Assembly: GCA_900550455.1 (NCBI GenBank)
Contig: URSE01000001.1
Coordinates: 1-64,000 of the forward strand
Direction of reading: 5' to 3'
Source: an uncultured Veillonella sp.
GTDB taxonomy: Bacteria; Bacillota; Negativicutes; Veillonellales; Veillonellaceae
Length of the DNA stretch: 64,000 nucleotides
Below are positions 18,565 through 26,889 of the stretch, piece after piece. Each line of letters opens with the position of its first letter. The first letter of the stretch is position 1. The notes beneath the pieces are model-generated. The model was not told the origin of the DNA and ran no database searches. It saw nothing but the letters and a program-made list of their open reading frames with translations. The translations under genes and the position numbers were made by a program.

Positions 18565-19716
18565 ATGAATTTACGTCAACAAGAGGCCTTGGCCTGTCAA
18601 TGTATCGATGATTTAGCGCCTCGCTTGAAAGCCTTTGGCGCTTACCTCCATAGCCACCCTGAATTAGGCCAAGAGGAATATCAGGCCCTGGCGGCTTTGG
18701 AGGCTTTTTTCTTGGACGAGGGCTATGAGGTTCAAGTAGGCCTGACAAAACGCAAGGAATTAAAAACGGCTTTCCTAGCTCAAGAGACTGGGGATGAGTC
18801 AAAGAAACGCATTGCTTTTTTAGGTGAGTATGATGCCCTTCCAAGCCTGGGCCATGGCTGTGGTCATAATTTGATAGCCCTTATGAGTTTGGGAGCCACC
18901 CTAGCCTTTAATCGGGCTAGAAGGCCTGGTTGGGGAGCTAGTTTTTTAGGATGCCCTGCGGAGGAGACTATAGGCGGTAAGGTTTATATGTCTCAAGAGG
19001 GCCTTTTTAAGGGGTATGAGGCAGCCCTGATTATCCATCCTGGTGGAGAGAATGAAGTGGGAGGCACTTCATTGGCTACCCACCCCCTGGAAGTGACGTA
19101 TCATGGTCGGTACGCTCATGTGGCTTCCTTAACCGATTCAGGCCTCAATGCCTTAGACTCAGCGGTATCCCTATATATGAAAGTTCGCCATATGAAGGCT
19201 TCTTTTCCCAAGGGAGTTCGGATTGGAACCATCTTCACAGATGGGGGCCAGGCCCCTAATGTGATCCCAGACCGGAGCCAACTTCATATGACCGTGCGGG
19301 CTAGGGATGTAGAAACCTTAGAAGAACTTGTTTTGCCCACTATTAAGGAGGCCGCTAGGGCCGTTGCCAAGGCGGAGGGGACTCCTGTAGACCTAGTCCA
19401 TTATGAACCACTTTTCAAGGATATGCGTCAAGATAAACGGCTCTTGGATATCTTCGAAGAGGTTATGACCGAATGGGGAGAAAAACCTCGACGTTTGCCT
19501 GATGATGAAGCTGATGGGTCTACGGATGTAGGCAATGTATCCTATGACCTGCCAACCGCCCAACCAACCCTTTGTATAGGACGTGGACTTGAGGCGCATA
19601 CAGTGGATTTTACTTGTGCAGCAGGCTCTGATTACGGCCTAGAGCAAGCCATTAAAGGGGCCAAGATTTTGACAATTGCGGCTTTGCGGTTCGCTCAAGT
19701 AGTTGATCAAGAATAA
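18565..19716 (+). CDS. M20-family amidohydrolase/dipeptidase
   Basis: 383 residues. M20 metal site elements: GEYDALPSLGHGCGHN at about 89-104, PAEETIGGK at about 135-143 (general base and ligand glutamates) and the late VDFTCAAGSD region, with the lid domain about 180-300. Closest in appearance to the PM20D2/AbgB-like branch that hydrolyses aminoacyl or acyl dipeptides; the substrate cannot be read from sequence. Cytoplasmic. Last gene of the peptide cluster, followed by a terminator. Confidence 0.87.
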   Translation: MNLRQQEALACQCIDDLAPRLKAFGAYLHSHPELGQEEYQALAALEAFFLDEGYEVQVGLTKRKELKTAFLAQETGDESKKRIAFLGEYDALPSLGHGCGHNLIALMSLGATLAFNRARRPGWGASFLGCPAEETIGGKVYMSQEGLFKGYEAALIIHPGGENEVGGTSLATHPLEVTYHGRYAHVASLTDSGLNALDSAVSLYMKVRHMKASFPKGVRIGTIFTDGGQAPNVIPDRSQLHMTVRARDVETLEELVLPTIKEAARAVAKAEGTPVDLVHYEPLFKDMRQDKRLLDIFEEVMTEWGEKPRRLPDDEADGSTDVGNVSYDLPTAQPTLCIGRGLEAHTVDFTCAAGSDYGLEQAIKGAKILTIAALRFAQVVDQE

Positions 19717-19728
19717 GAATATAGGAAG

Positions 19729-19756
19729 AGAGTCTAGTTCTTACTAGGCTCTTTTT
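19729..19756 (+). terminator. Terminator after the M20 gene
   Basis: 9-bp stem (19729-19737 with 19744-19752, one wobble pair), 6-base loop, run of five Ts. Confidence 0.8.
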
Positions 19757-19783
19757 GACTATATCTTGCCGAGAGGATACAAT
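19755..19783 (+). promoter_or_regulatory. Sigma-A-type promoter of the ABC-F gene
   Basis: TTGACT (19755-19760), 17-base spacer, TACAAT (19778-19783). Transcription would start near 19790, about 50 bases before the ABC-F start. Confidence 0.7.
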
Positions 19784-19800
19784 AAAAAATAGAATAGTAT

Positions 19801-19820
19801 CCGCCTCTAGGGCGGTTTTT
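19801..19820 (+). terminator. Terminator-like hairpin in the ABC-F leader (candidate attenuator)
   Basis: CCGCC-TCTAG-GGCGG followed by TTTTTC, lying between the promoter above and the ABC-F start at 19843. The stem is short but all G-C. Confidence 0.5.
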
Positions 19821-19842
19821 CTTTGATGGAGTATGTACATTC

Positions 19843-21399
19843 ATGAGCGTATTATCGGTTTCTCATGTGAGCCATGGTTTTGGGGCTCGTCAAATTTTAG
19901 ACGACGCCTCCTTCCGCCTTTTAAAGGGAGAGCATGTAGGCCTCATTGGGGCCAATGGGGAGGGGAAGTCTACCTTCCTCAATATCATTACAGGTAAGTT
20001 ACCTCCTGATGAAGGGAAGATTGAGTGGTCCAATAATGTTAAAGTGGGCTATTTAGACCAACATGCGGTTCTTGAAAAGGGACTGACTATCCGAGACGTT
20101 TTAAAGAGGGCTTTTGACGATCTTTTTGTGATGGAAGAGAAAATCAACGATGCCTATAATGAGATGGGTGACTGTGACGAGGAACGGATGAATAAGCTCC
20201 TAGCACAGGTGGGAGAATGGCAAGAAGAGTTAGAGCAACGTGGCTTTTATGAGATTGATGCGGTTATCGAACGGACTGCAGCTGGTCTAGGTCTCATGGA
20301 TATCGGTCTTGACCGAGATGTAACAGAGTTATCCGGTGGACAGAGGACTAAGGTTCTACTTACTAAGTTGCTCTTGGAAAAGCCAACCATTCTCCTCTTG
20401 GATGAACCGACTAACTATCTGGATGTAGAACATATTCATTGGCTACAGAATTATTTACAAAACTATGAAAACGCCTTTATCCTGATTTCTCATGATATGG
20501 CCTTCCTCAATTCTGTGGTTAATGTCATCTACCATATTGAGCAGGCTGTCCTTACTCGCTACACAGGAGATTATGAACAATTTAAGGCGGCCTATGAGGT
20601 TAAGCGAGAACAGATGCGTAAAGCTTATGAAAAGCAGCAGAAGGAAATTGCCCAACTGGAGGATTTCGTACAGCGCAATAAGGCTCGTGCCGCCACAGCA
20701 GGCCTCGCTTCTGCCCGGGTTCGCAAGCTGGAAAAAATGGACCTCATTGACAAACCTAAGGAATATATTAAACCTAGCTTCCACTTTAAAGAGGGGCGGA
20801 CACCATCCCGTTATATTGTAGAAGCATTTGGCTTAGAGTTGGGGTATGACGAACCTTTGACTCGGCCTGTGGACTTTCAGGTAGAGCGGAATAAGAAAAT
20901 CGCTATCCGAGGCGTTAATGGCCTAGGGAAGACGACCTTACTCAAGACTATCTTGGGCCTCATCAAACCGGTTTCTGGTGAGCTGGTTAAGGGGGACTTT
21001 CTGCAGGTGGGCTACTTTGCTCAAGAAGACAATCCTAATAATGATATGACAGCTTTAGATTATATCTGGGAAGCTTATCCGTCCATGACCAATGCAGAGG
21101 TCCGCAATGCCTTGGCCAAGTGTGGTCTTACGACAGACCACATTACTTCTCAAATGCGGGTTTTATCGGGCGGTGAAAATGCTAAGGTTCGCCTTTGTAA
21201 GCTCATGCAGGAAAAGTATAACGTCTTGGTTTTGGATGAACCGACTAATCATTTGGATATCTATGCTAAGGATGAGTTGGCTAAGGCACTCAAGGCCTTT
21301 CGTGGAACTATCGTAGTAGTAAGTCATGAGCCAGAATGGTACGAGTCTTGGGTGACAGATGTATGGAATATCGAAGACTGGACGACTAAGATCGTATAG
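19843..21399 (+). CDS. ABC-F family ATPase
   Basis: 518 residues, two ABC domains and no membrane segments. Walker A GANGEGKST about 36-44 and GVNGLGKTT about 354-362; signatures LSGGQRT and LSGGENAK; Walker B LLLDEPTN and LVLDEPTNHLD. A charged helical linker (about 240-300, KREQMRKAYEKQQKEIAQLEDF) is the P-site-contacting linker of ABC-F proteins. Such proteins act on the ribosome as translation factors or antibiotic-protection factors; the subgroup cannot be fixed from sequence alone. The leader carries a terminator-like hairpin. The stop is followed directly by the folE site. Confidence 0.9.
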   Translation: MSVLSVSHVSHGFGARQILDDASFRLLKGEHVGLIGANGEGKSTFLNIITGKLPPDEGKIEWSNNVKVGYLDQHAVLEKGLTIRDVLKRAFDDLFVMEEKINDAYNEMGDCDEERMNKLLAQVGEWQEELEQRGFYEIDAVIERTAAGLGLMDIGLDRDVTELSGGQRTKVLLTKLLLEKPTILLLDEPTNYLDVEHIHWLQNYLQNYENAFILISHDMAFLNSVVNVIYHIEQAVLTRYTGDYEQFKAAYEVKREQMRKAYEKQQKEIAQLEDFVQRNKARAATAGLASARVRKLEKMDLIDKPKEYIKPSFHFKEGRTPSRYIVEAFGLELGYDEPLTRPVDFQVERNKKIAIRGVNGLGKTTLLKTILGLIKPVSGELVKGDFLQVGYFAQEDNPNNDMTALDYIWEAYPSMTNAEVRNALAKCGLTTDHITSQMRVLSGGENAKVRLCKLMQEKYNVLVLDEPTNHLDIYAKDELAKALKAFRGTIVVVSHEPEWYESWVTDVWNIEDWTTKIV

Positions 21400-21407
21400 G
21401 AGTGTTA

Positions 21408-21977
21408 ATGAAGCAAACTGCAGAGGAGAGCCTACAGGCCTTTTTAGAAGGCCTGGGCCTAGATTTACAACAAGCTCATATGACTAAGACCCCAGCTCGG
21501 GTGACAGCCCTTTATAAGGACCTTTTCCGGGGTGTGGGAGGGGATACTAAATCCTTGTGGGGGGAGGTTTTTCCCACCGATTATAAGGGACTTGTAGCCG
21601 TCCATGGTATTCCCTTCTACTCTATGTGTGAACACCATCTCATGCCCTTCTTCGGCAAGGTCGATATAGTGTATCTGCCCCATGAGGGCCGAGTAGCAGG
21701 TCTATCTAAACTGGCGGACTTAGTGGACCTCTTGGCTCGCCGGCCTCAGTTACAGGAACGGCTATCTTCTCAAATAGCAGATGCCCTAGAAGAGGATTTA
21801 GGGGCTCAAGGGGTCATGGTGCGCATTCGGGCTACTCACCTTTGTATGTTGGTACGTGGGGAAATGCAATTGGATACGCAGGCTATGACCATGGAATCAC
21901 GGGGGCTCTTGGCAGAAGGTAAGGATTTGCGCCAAGAGGCTCTCTTGCTCTTAGGAGAGGAAATACATGAAAACTAG
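21408..21977 (+). CDS. folE: GTP cyclohydrolase I
   Basis: 189 residues. Core motif FYSMCEHHLMPFFGK gives the zinc Cys and His ligands; a later RATHLCML supplies the second Cys. The enzyme makes dihydroneopterin triphosphate from GTP, the first step of folate synthesis. The ATG at 21408 follows AGGAG (21398-21402), which overlaps the ABC-F stop; the in-frame GTG at 21402 was rejected. Overlaps folP by 11 bases in a folE-folP-folB-folK unit. Confidence 0.94.
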   Translation: MKQTAEESLQAFLEGLGLDLQQAHMTKTPARVTALYKDLFRGVGGDTKSLWGEVFPTDYKGLVAVHGIPFYSMCEHHLMPFFGKVDIVYLPHEGRVAGLSKLADLVDLLARRPQLQERLSSQIADALEEDLGAQGVMVRIRATHLCMLVRGEMQLDTQAMTMESRGLLAEGKDLRQEALLLLGEEIHEN

Positions 21978-22803
21978 ACAGTACAGTTGGCAGGATGGGA
22001 AAAGCCTGAGACTTGAAGTTGGCCACACTTTGATTATGGGAATACTCAATGGAACGCCAGATTCTTTTTCCGACGGTGGACTTTACAATCAAGCTGATCA
22101 GGCTGTTCAACACGCCCTAGATATGATTGATGAAGGGGCGGATGTCATAGATTTAGGTGTGGAATCCACCCGACCTGGGCATGTGCAAATATCGGTAGAA
22201 GAGGAAATTGCACGTATGAAAGACTTGCTACCAGCAGTTTTAGAGGCGGTGACTGTTCCTGTATCTATCGATGCCTATCGGGCCAAGTCCATGGATTATG
22301 CACTGTCTACTGGGGCTCACATCATTAATGATATTTGGGGCCTTCAATATGATCCAGATATGGTGGCAGTAGCCGCCCACTACCAAGTGCCTGTCATCAT
22401 CATGCATAACCAAGTGGGGACGGACTATGATGATATTATCTCCGATATGAAAGCATTTTATGCTAAATCTATTGATTTAGCTCTTAAAGAGGGAGTCAAA
22501 CTGGATAATATCTGGATCGATCCGGGAATCGGGTTTGGCAAGACAGCGCAGCAAAATATGGAGGTACTACAACGCTTGGACGAGTTGACTTCCTATGATG
22601 CCCTCCCCCTTCTTTTGGCGACTAGTCGTAAGGGCTTTATTGGTAAACTCTTAGGCGATCTACCACCTAGAGAACGAGATGAAGGAACCTTGGCGACCAA
22701 TATGGCTGGTGTTTATGCTGGTGCCCATATGGTGAGGGTTCACAATGTACGTATGCACAAGCGGGCTCTGACTGTTTTGGATGCCATCTTACGAGGTGAA
22801 TAA
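21967..22803 (+). CDS. folP: Dihydropteroate synthase
   Basis: 278 residues. MGILNGTPDSFSDGG at about 18-32 and DLGVESTRPG at about 60-69 are the pterin-site and pABA-loop signatures; IDPGIGFGKT and SRKGFIG follow. It joins the pterin pyrophosphate with p-aminobenzoate and is the sulfonamide target. The usual INDVSG is INDIWG here, a mild variation. Stop overlaps the folB start (TAATG). Confidence 0.94.
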   Translation: MKTRQYSWQDGKSLRLEVGHTLIMGILNGTPDSFSDGGLYNQADQAVQHALDMIDEGADVIDLGVESTRPGHVQISVEEEIARMKDLLPAVLEAVTVPVSIDAYRAKSMDYALSTGAHIINDIWGLQYDPDMVAVAAHYQVPVIIMHNQVGTDYDDIISDMKAFYAKSIDLALKEGVKLDNIWIDPGIGFGKTAQQNMEVLQRLDELTSYDALPLLLATSRKGFIGKLLGDLPPRERDEGTLATNMAGVYAGAHMVRVHNVRMHKRALTVLDAILRGE

Positions 22804-23168
22804 TGGATTTTATTGAACTTAATAATATAGCCTTTTATGGCTTTCATGGTAATTTGGCCAGTGAGGGCGAGCAGGGCCAACGCTTTTTTGTAGATCTTTT
22901 AGTCGGGGCTGATCTCTCACAAGCGGGCCAATCGGATGTTCTTGAGGATTCCATCAATTATGTAGCCCTCTATGAACTAGTTGAAACTATAATGACCGGC
23001 TCTCGATGCCATCTATTAGAACATCTTGGAGCTAGCATTGCAGATGCTATTATGAGAGATTTCCCACGGGTTCAAGGGGTAAGGGTAAAGATTCGAAAAC
23101 CGGCCGTGCCTATTCAAGGTATCTTGGATTATGCGGCTGTTACTACTTGCCGTGGGGCCGACCTATGA
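22803..23168 (+). CDS. folB: Dihydroneopterin aldolase
   Basis: 121 residues, the usual family length. Starts MDFIELNNIAFYGFHG, carrying the conserved Tyr of FolB; Glu and Lys residues of the active site appear in SEGEQGQRFFVDL and KIRKPAVPI. Converts dihydroneopterin to 6-hydroxymethyl-dihydropterin. It overlaps folK at ATGA. Confidence 0.92.
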   Translation: MDFIELNNIAFYGFHGNLASEGEQGQRFFVDLLVGADLSQAGQSDVLEDSINYVALYELVETIMTGSRCHLLEHLGASIADAIMRDFPRVQGVRVKIRKPAVPIQGILDYAAVTTCRGADL

Positions 23169-23638
23169 TTACCTATTTCATCAGTCTGGGCTCCAACATG
23201 GGAAATCGTGAAGGACACATACAGGGCGCCTTGACCTCCCTAGCCCAGCATCCAGCGATTGTGAAATTGCAGGTCTCTGACCTCTTGGAAACTGAGCCTT
23301 GGGGAAATATAGATCAGGAGCCCTTTATTAATGGCGTTTGTTCCCTGGTCAGTGATTTGCAGCCTGAAGAAATTTTGAAAGTTCTGCAAGGTATTGAAAG
23401 GGACCATGGCCGGCAACGCTTAGTTCATTGGGGCCCTCGCACCCTGGACCTAGATATCATCTGGGCCCAAGAGGGGAATCAGCCCTTGGAGGTTCATAGT
23501 CCAAGATTGGATATACCTCATCCCTATTTTTGGAATCGCACCTTTGTCCTAGTACCTTTGTCTCAATTGTGGGCAGACTTTTCCTACCAGGGACAAGCTA
23601 TTCAAGAGCGGATTAAAGAACTTGAAAAGGATAGCTAA
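23165..23638 (+). CDS. folK: 6-hydroxymethyl-dihydropterin pyrophosphokinase (HPPK)
   Basis: 157 residues. N-terminal ISLGSNMGNREGHI and the diagnostic WGPRTLDLDIIW (about 98-109) with the magnesium-binding aspartates. Transfers pyrophosphate from ATP to hydroxymethyl-dihydropterin, making the FolP substrate. The ATG at 23165 overlaps the folB stop; an in-frame TTG at 23147 has no advantage. Last gene of the folate unit. Confidence 0.93.
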   Translation: MITYFISLGSNMGNREGHIQGALTSLAQHPAIVKLQVSDLLETEPWGNIDQEPFINGVCSLVSDLQPEEILKVLQGIERDHGRQRLVHWGPRTLDLDIIWAQEGNQPLEVHSPRLDIPHPYFWNRTFVLVPLSQLWADFSYQGQAIQERIKELEKDS

Positions 23639-23658
23639 CTAGGTCCTAGAAGGATGTA

Positions 23659-23667
23659 TGATATAAT
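23659..23667 (+). promoter_or_regulatory. Extended -10 promoter before the decayed transporter gene
   Basis: TGA-TATAAT, about 60 bases upstream of the old GTG start at 23728. It may now serve ftsB. Confidence 0.5.
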
Positions 23668-23727
23668 ACAATTCATATGGTCTTAATGAGGGCCTAGTTT
23701 TATTTTCTACTAGAAGGATTGTTTGTC

Positions 23728-24017
23728 GTGAATGTAATCAACAAAATCAATCATCATCAATGCTTTGATTGGTAAGCACATAAAACCCGTTAAGGATGTA
23801 TGCCCTACACTGGCAGCTATCGTTGTATTGATTATTATCGGTGGCGTAACAGCTGTATCACAACAAAAGATTATCGATATGGGATGGACCATGGCTATTC
23901 TTACCTTTGTCGCTTGCTTGGTTCAAAATGTGTCTGGTTATCTCCATTATTCATAACTTTACGGGGTCTATCTTTGCGGGTATTTGCCGCAAGCATGACG
24001 AAACAGAAGGCAAGTAA
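23728..24017 (+). pseudogene. Remnant of a bile acid:sodium symporter (BASS) family gene
   Basis: Three fragments in different frames line up with a BASS transporter in order. First, GTG 23728 gives MNVINKINHH behind AGAAGGA and then stops at 23773. Second, 23765-23956 gives IGKHIKPVKDVCP, a membrane segment (AAIVVLIIIGGVTAV) and the VQNVSGYL motif. Third, a further frame gives the C-terminal IIHNFTGSIFAGICRKHDE, ending in TAA at 24015-24017. The long region expected between pieces 1 and 2 and the segment between 2 and 3 (with the EVGMQN-type block) are missing. This looks like two internal deletions. It fills the 403-base gap between folK and ftsB. Confidence 0.72.
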
Positions 24018-24041
24018 TTTCTTAGAAAGGAAGTTTCCACA

Positions 24042-24329
24042 ATGGCTCAGCATCATAGAGAAGCCGGTTGGCGTCGATTTGTGACTTGGCGAAATGCATC
24101 CCGATTGCTCATAGCCCTCTTTGTACTCATGGTTGTAGCTGAAGGGGTACGCCTTGTTCAGGTCTATCAGGAGAAGGTGAAGGTGGAAAAACAGCTAGAA
24201 GAATTAAAGGAAGAAAATGCTAAGTTGGAAGCAGAAAAAGAAGAACTTTCTAAGCCTAGCAATATAGAATCTATCGCTCGTAAGGAATTGGGTTTGGTAA
24301 AACCAGGGGAGATGCCTTACGTCAAATAG
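24042..24329 (+). CDS. FtsB/DivIC-like septum formation protein
   Basis: 95 residues. Short basic N-terminus, one membrane helix (about 22-40), then a leucine-zipper coiled coil (about 43-75, EKQLEELKEENAKLEAEKEEL) and the IARKELGLVKPGE motif near the C-terminus, all typical of DivIC/FtsB. It bridges division proteins in the septal membrane. Start ATG follows AGAAAGGAAG. Confidence 0.88.
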   Translation: MAQHHREAGWRRFVTWRNASRLLIALFVLMVVAEGVRLVQVYQEKVKVEKQLEELKEENAKLEAEKEELSKPSNIESIARKELGLVKPGEMPYVK

Positions 24330-24330
24330 T

Positions 24331-24363
24331 AGAAAGGTCGTCATCGGTGGTGACGGCCTTTCT
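24331..24363 (+). terminator. Hairpin after ftsB
   Basis: 13-bp stem (24331-24343 with 24351-24363, one wobble pair), 7-base loop. It lacks a long T run, so termination may be partial. Confidence 0.6.
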
Positions 24364-24371
24364 GCTATAAT
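24363..24371 (+). promoter_or_regulatory. Extended -10 promoter for ppx
   Basis: TGC-TATAAT at the foot of the hairpin, 39 bases before the ppx start. Confidence 0.5.
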
Positions 24372-24410
24372 GGGTTGTATTAGAATTAGTCCTTATGGAG
24401 AATAGAGTAT

Positions 24411-25292
24411 ATGAAAGTAGCTATTATTGATATTGGGTCCAATTCCATGCGCCTCCTCTTGGGCTTGTACCAGGAGAATCGTTGGATAAATGAGCCTAAG
24501 CGGCTTTGGACTACTCGGTTGGGTAAGCGATTAGATGATGGGGCCTTGAGCCCGGAAGCTATGGCTGCCTCCTATCAGGCTATGGCGGAAATGAAAGAAG
24601 CTATTAATGGCTTTGGCGCTCAAAAAGTCTATGCTTTGGCAACCTCTGCCGTGCGAGAAGCCCCTAATGGGCAGGTCTTCCTGGAGGCCTTACAGGCCAT
24701 TCAGCCTATGGATAGTCGGATTCTGACTGGCCAAGAAGAAGCTCAATATGGTTTTTTAGGGGCCCTGGGAGAGGATGGAAAGAAAGGCGACTACTATGGC
24801 ATCATTGATGTGGGTGGTGGCTCCACGGAATTGGCTGTAGGAGACGAAGAAGGAATCCTGTGGTCACAATCTTATCAGATGGGGGCCGTTCGCTTTCAAA
24901 CTTTATCCCAAGAGGGGCCTGAGGCCGTGAAAGCGGCGTCACAAGATCTTTGGCAGGACCTGCCTCAGGACCTATGTGTAGGCCAGTGGATTGGTATTGG
25001 TGGTACAGCTACAACTTTGGGTGCTATGGACCTAGCTATGGAGATTTATGATGGTCGCCGCCTACAAGGCCATAAGGTGAGCCGAGAAAGAATTCAAGGC
25101 ATGATTGACGAGTTGCGCACTAAGAGCCCTGAAGAGCGACGCGCTATACCAGGACTACAAGTAGGACGAGCGGATATCATCACGGCCGGCGCAGAAATTG
25201 TTGCGGCTGCTATGGACTTCTATGATATGAAGAGCCTTAGTATGAGTGAACGCGATGGAATGGAAGGATTTGAAGAGGGCTTATGTCGTTAA
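24411..25292 (+). CDS. ppx: Ppx/GppA-family exopolyphosphatase
   Basis: 293 residues, the short single-module form. N-terminal IDIGSNSMRLLL is the phosphate-1 loop of the ASKHA fold; IIDVGGGSTEL (about 141-151) is the second phosphate loop and GIGGTATTLGA follows. Members hydrolyse polyphosphate or (p)ppGpp; which one cannot be told here. It overlaps tilS by 10 bases. Confidence 0.9.
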   Translation: MKVAIIDIGSNSMRLLLGLYQENRWINEPKRLWTTRLGKRLDDGALSPEAMAASYQAMAEMKEAINGFGAQKVYALATSAVREAPNGQVFLEALQAIQPMDSRILTGQEEAQYGFLGALGEDGKKGDYYGIIDVGGGSTELAVGDEEGILWSQSYQMGAVRFQTLSQEGPEAVKAASQDLWQDLPQDLCVGQWIGIGGTATTLGAMDLAMEIYDGRRLQGHKVSRERIQGMIDELRTKSPEERRAIPGLQVGRADIITAGAEIVAAAMDFYDMKSLSMSERDGMEGFEEGLCR

Positions 25293-26311
25293 CTATAGAA
25301 CATAAGGGGTTCCTCCGTCAGGTGCAGAGAACCCTTCAATATCATAGTCTTTTAGACCCTAACAGCCGTGTCCTTATCGCCTGCTCTGGAGGGGTCGATT
25401 CCCTGGCCCTAGTTCATGCTCTCTTAGCTCTTAGGGAGCATATGAAAAAAAGCTGGACTTTAGCGATTGCTACGGTAGACCATGAGATTCGCCCAGAAGG
25501 GGCTGCTGAATTAGAATTGGTCCGGTCTATGGCAGATGATCTAGGGATTCCCTTTTACGGAGCCCATATAGATGTGCCTGCCCAGGCACAAGCTTTAGGT
25601 CTGTCTCTTGAGACGGCAGGTCGTCGGGCTCGCTATGCTTTCTTGTCAAAAATAGCTCTAGAAGAGGATTATGATGTGGTTGCTACGGGCCACCATCAAA
25701 ACGACCAGGCCGAGACAATCCTAGCCCACATGGTTAGGGGGGCGGGCCTTAAGGGTTTGGGGGGCATGGCCTATACTAGGCCTTTGGTAGGGGCCATCAA
25801 GTTGGTTCGCCCCTTCTTAGATGTCACTAAAGCCCAAATTCGGGCCTATGCAAGGGATTTGGAGTATGAGGCTTGTGAAGATGCTACGAATGAGGACTCC
25901 ACCTACCAAAGAAATTATATTCGCCATCAGATTCTACCAAGGATAGAAGCCATCAATCCTAATGTTCTGGAAAGTCTATCCCGCCTTGGCCAAAGTGCTC
26001 GTGATGATGAAGCATTATTAGAAAAAATCGCAAGAGAGAGCTTAGAGGGATTAGCTACCTATGAAAATGGACATGTTCTTCTAGGGCGTCGCGCCCTCCG
26101 CAAGATTCCCCTTAGTATCCGCAGGCGCATCTGGACGCTAGTTTTACAGACCTTGTTGCCGAGCGCCTCTTGGGAGTGGTCACACCTAGATCAACTAGAC
26201 CATTTAATTCAAACGGGGGAACCCAAGAGTTTTCAGGCCATGAGAGTGCGAGTTAAGGCACAATGTGATACAATAGATATATCCGTTTTGTCTTCAAGAT
26301 CACTTGATTAG
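25283..26311 (+). CDS. tilS: tRNA(Ile)-lysidine synthase
   Basis: 342 residues. PP-loop SGGVDSLALVH at about 35-45, followed by the TGHHQNDQAETI block and the NYIRHQILP substrate motif. It converts C34 of the CAU tRNA-Ile to lysidine. Shorter than the E. coli and Bacillus enzymes (about 430-470): the C-terminal TilS domain appears to be missing, as in some short TilS proteins. Start ATG lies in the end of ppx; tilS-hpt-ftsH is a conserved Firmicutes order. Confidence 0.9.
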   Translation: MSLTIEHKGFLRQVQRTLQYHSLLDPNSRVLIACSGGVDSLALVHALLALREHMKKSWTLAIATVDHEIRPEGAAELELVRSMADDLGIPFYGAHIDVPAQAQALGLSLETAGRRARYAFLSKIALEEDYDVVATGHHQNDQAETILAHMVRGAGLKGLGGMAYTRPLVGAIKLVRPFLDVTKAQIRAYARDLEYEACEDATNEDSTYQRNYIRHQILPRIEAINPNVLESLSRLGQSARDDEALLEKIARESLEGLATYENGHVLLGRRALRKIPLSIRRRIWTLVLQTLLPSASWEWSHLDQLDHLIQTGEPKSFQAMRVRVKAQCDTIDISVLSSRSLD

Positions 26312-26323
26312 GAGAGGGGATAT

Positions 26324-26869
26324 ATGCATAAAGATATAAAAGAAATCTTGCTCACAGAAGAGGAAATTCATGGACGAGTCACTGAATTAGGCACAGAGAT
26401 TGCTGCTGATTATAAGGGGCAAGAACTCTTAGTGGTAGGTATCCTCAAGGGGGCAGTTGTCTTCTATGCGGATTTGCTCAGGGCCATCGGCGAAGATGTG
26501 AATGTATGCCTTGACTTTATGGCTTGTTCTAGCTATGGGGAAGGAACGGTTTCCTCTGGTCATGTTAAGATAAAAAAAGATTTGGACAATTCTGTTGCAG
26601 ACAAGCATGTCCTCATCGTTGAAGATATAGTCGATACGGGGAATACGCTCTACTACCTAGTAGACGAACTCAATAAGCGGGGTGCCAAGTCCGTTAAGAT
26701 AGCTACCTTACTATCCAAACCTGATCGCCGGGAAAAGGATGTGCATGTAGACTACATCGGTTTTGTGATTCCTGATGCTTTTGTTATCGGCTACGGATTA
26801 GATTATGCTGAAAAGTACCGCCAATTAAAATACATTGGGGTCTTGAAAGAAGAAGTATACGCTAATTAA
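26324..26869 (+). CDS. hpt: Hypoxanthine phosphoribosyltransferase
   Basis: 181 residues, the typical length. The PRPP-binding loop VLIVEDIVDTGNTL is at about 94-107; the flexible loop SSYGEGTVSSG is at about 67-77. Salvages hypoxanthine/guanine. Lies 12 bases after tilS, 20 before ftsH. Confidence 0.93.
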   Translation: MHKDIKEILLTEEEIHGRVTELGTEIAADYKGQELLVVGILKGAVVFYADLLRAIGEDVNVCLDFMACSSYGEGTVSSGHVKIKKDLDNSVADKHVLIVEDIVDTGNTLYYLVDELNKRGAKSVKIATLLSKPDRREKDVHVDYIGFVIPDAFVIGYGLDYAEKYRQLKYIGVLKEEVYAN

Positions 26870-26889
26870 CTCGAGAAAGGAGTTATACA

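Noticed and set aside
23800..24084. 94-residue frame covering the transporter remnant and the start of ftsB
   Set aside because: It joins out-of-frame readings of both; the fragments in the other frames match a transporter family and the ftsB frame is clear.
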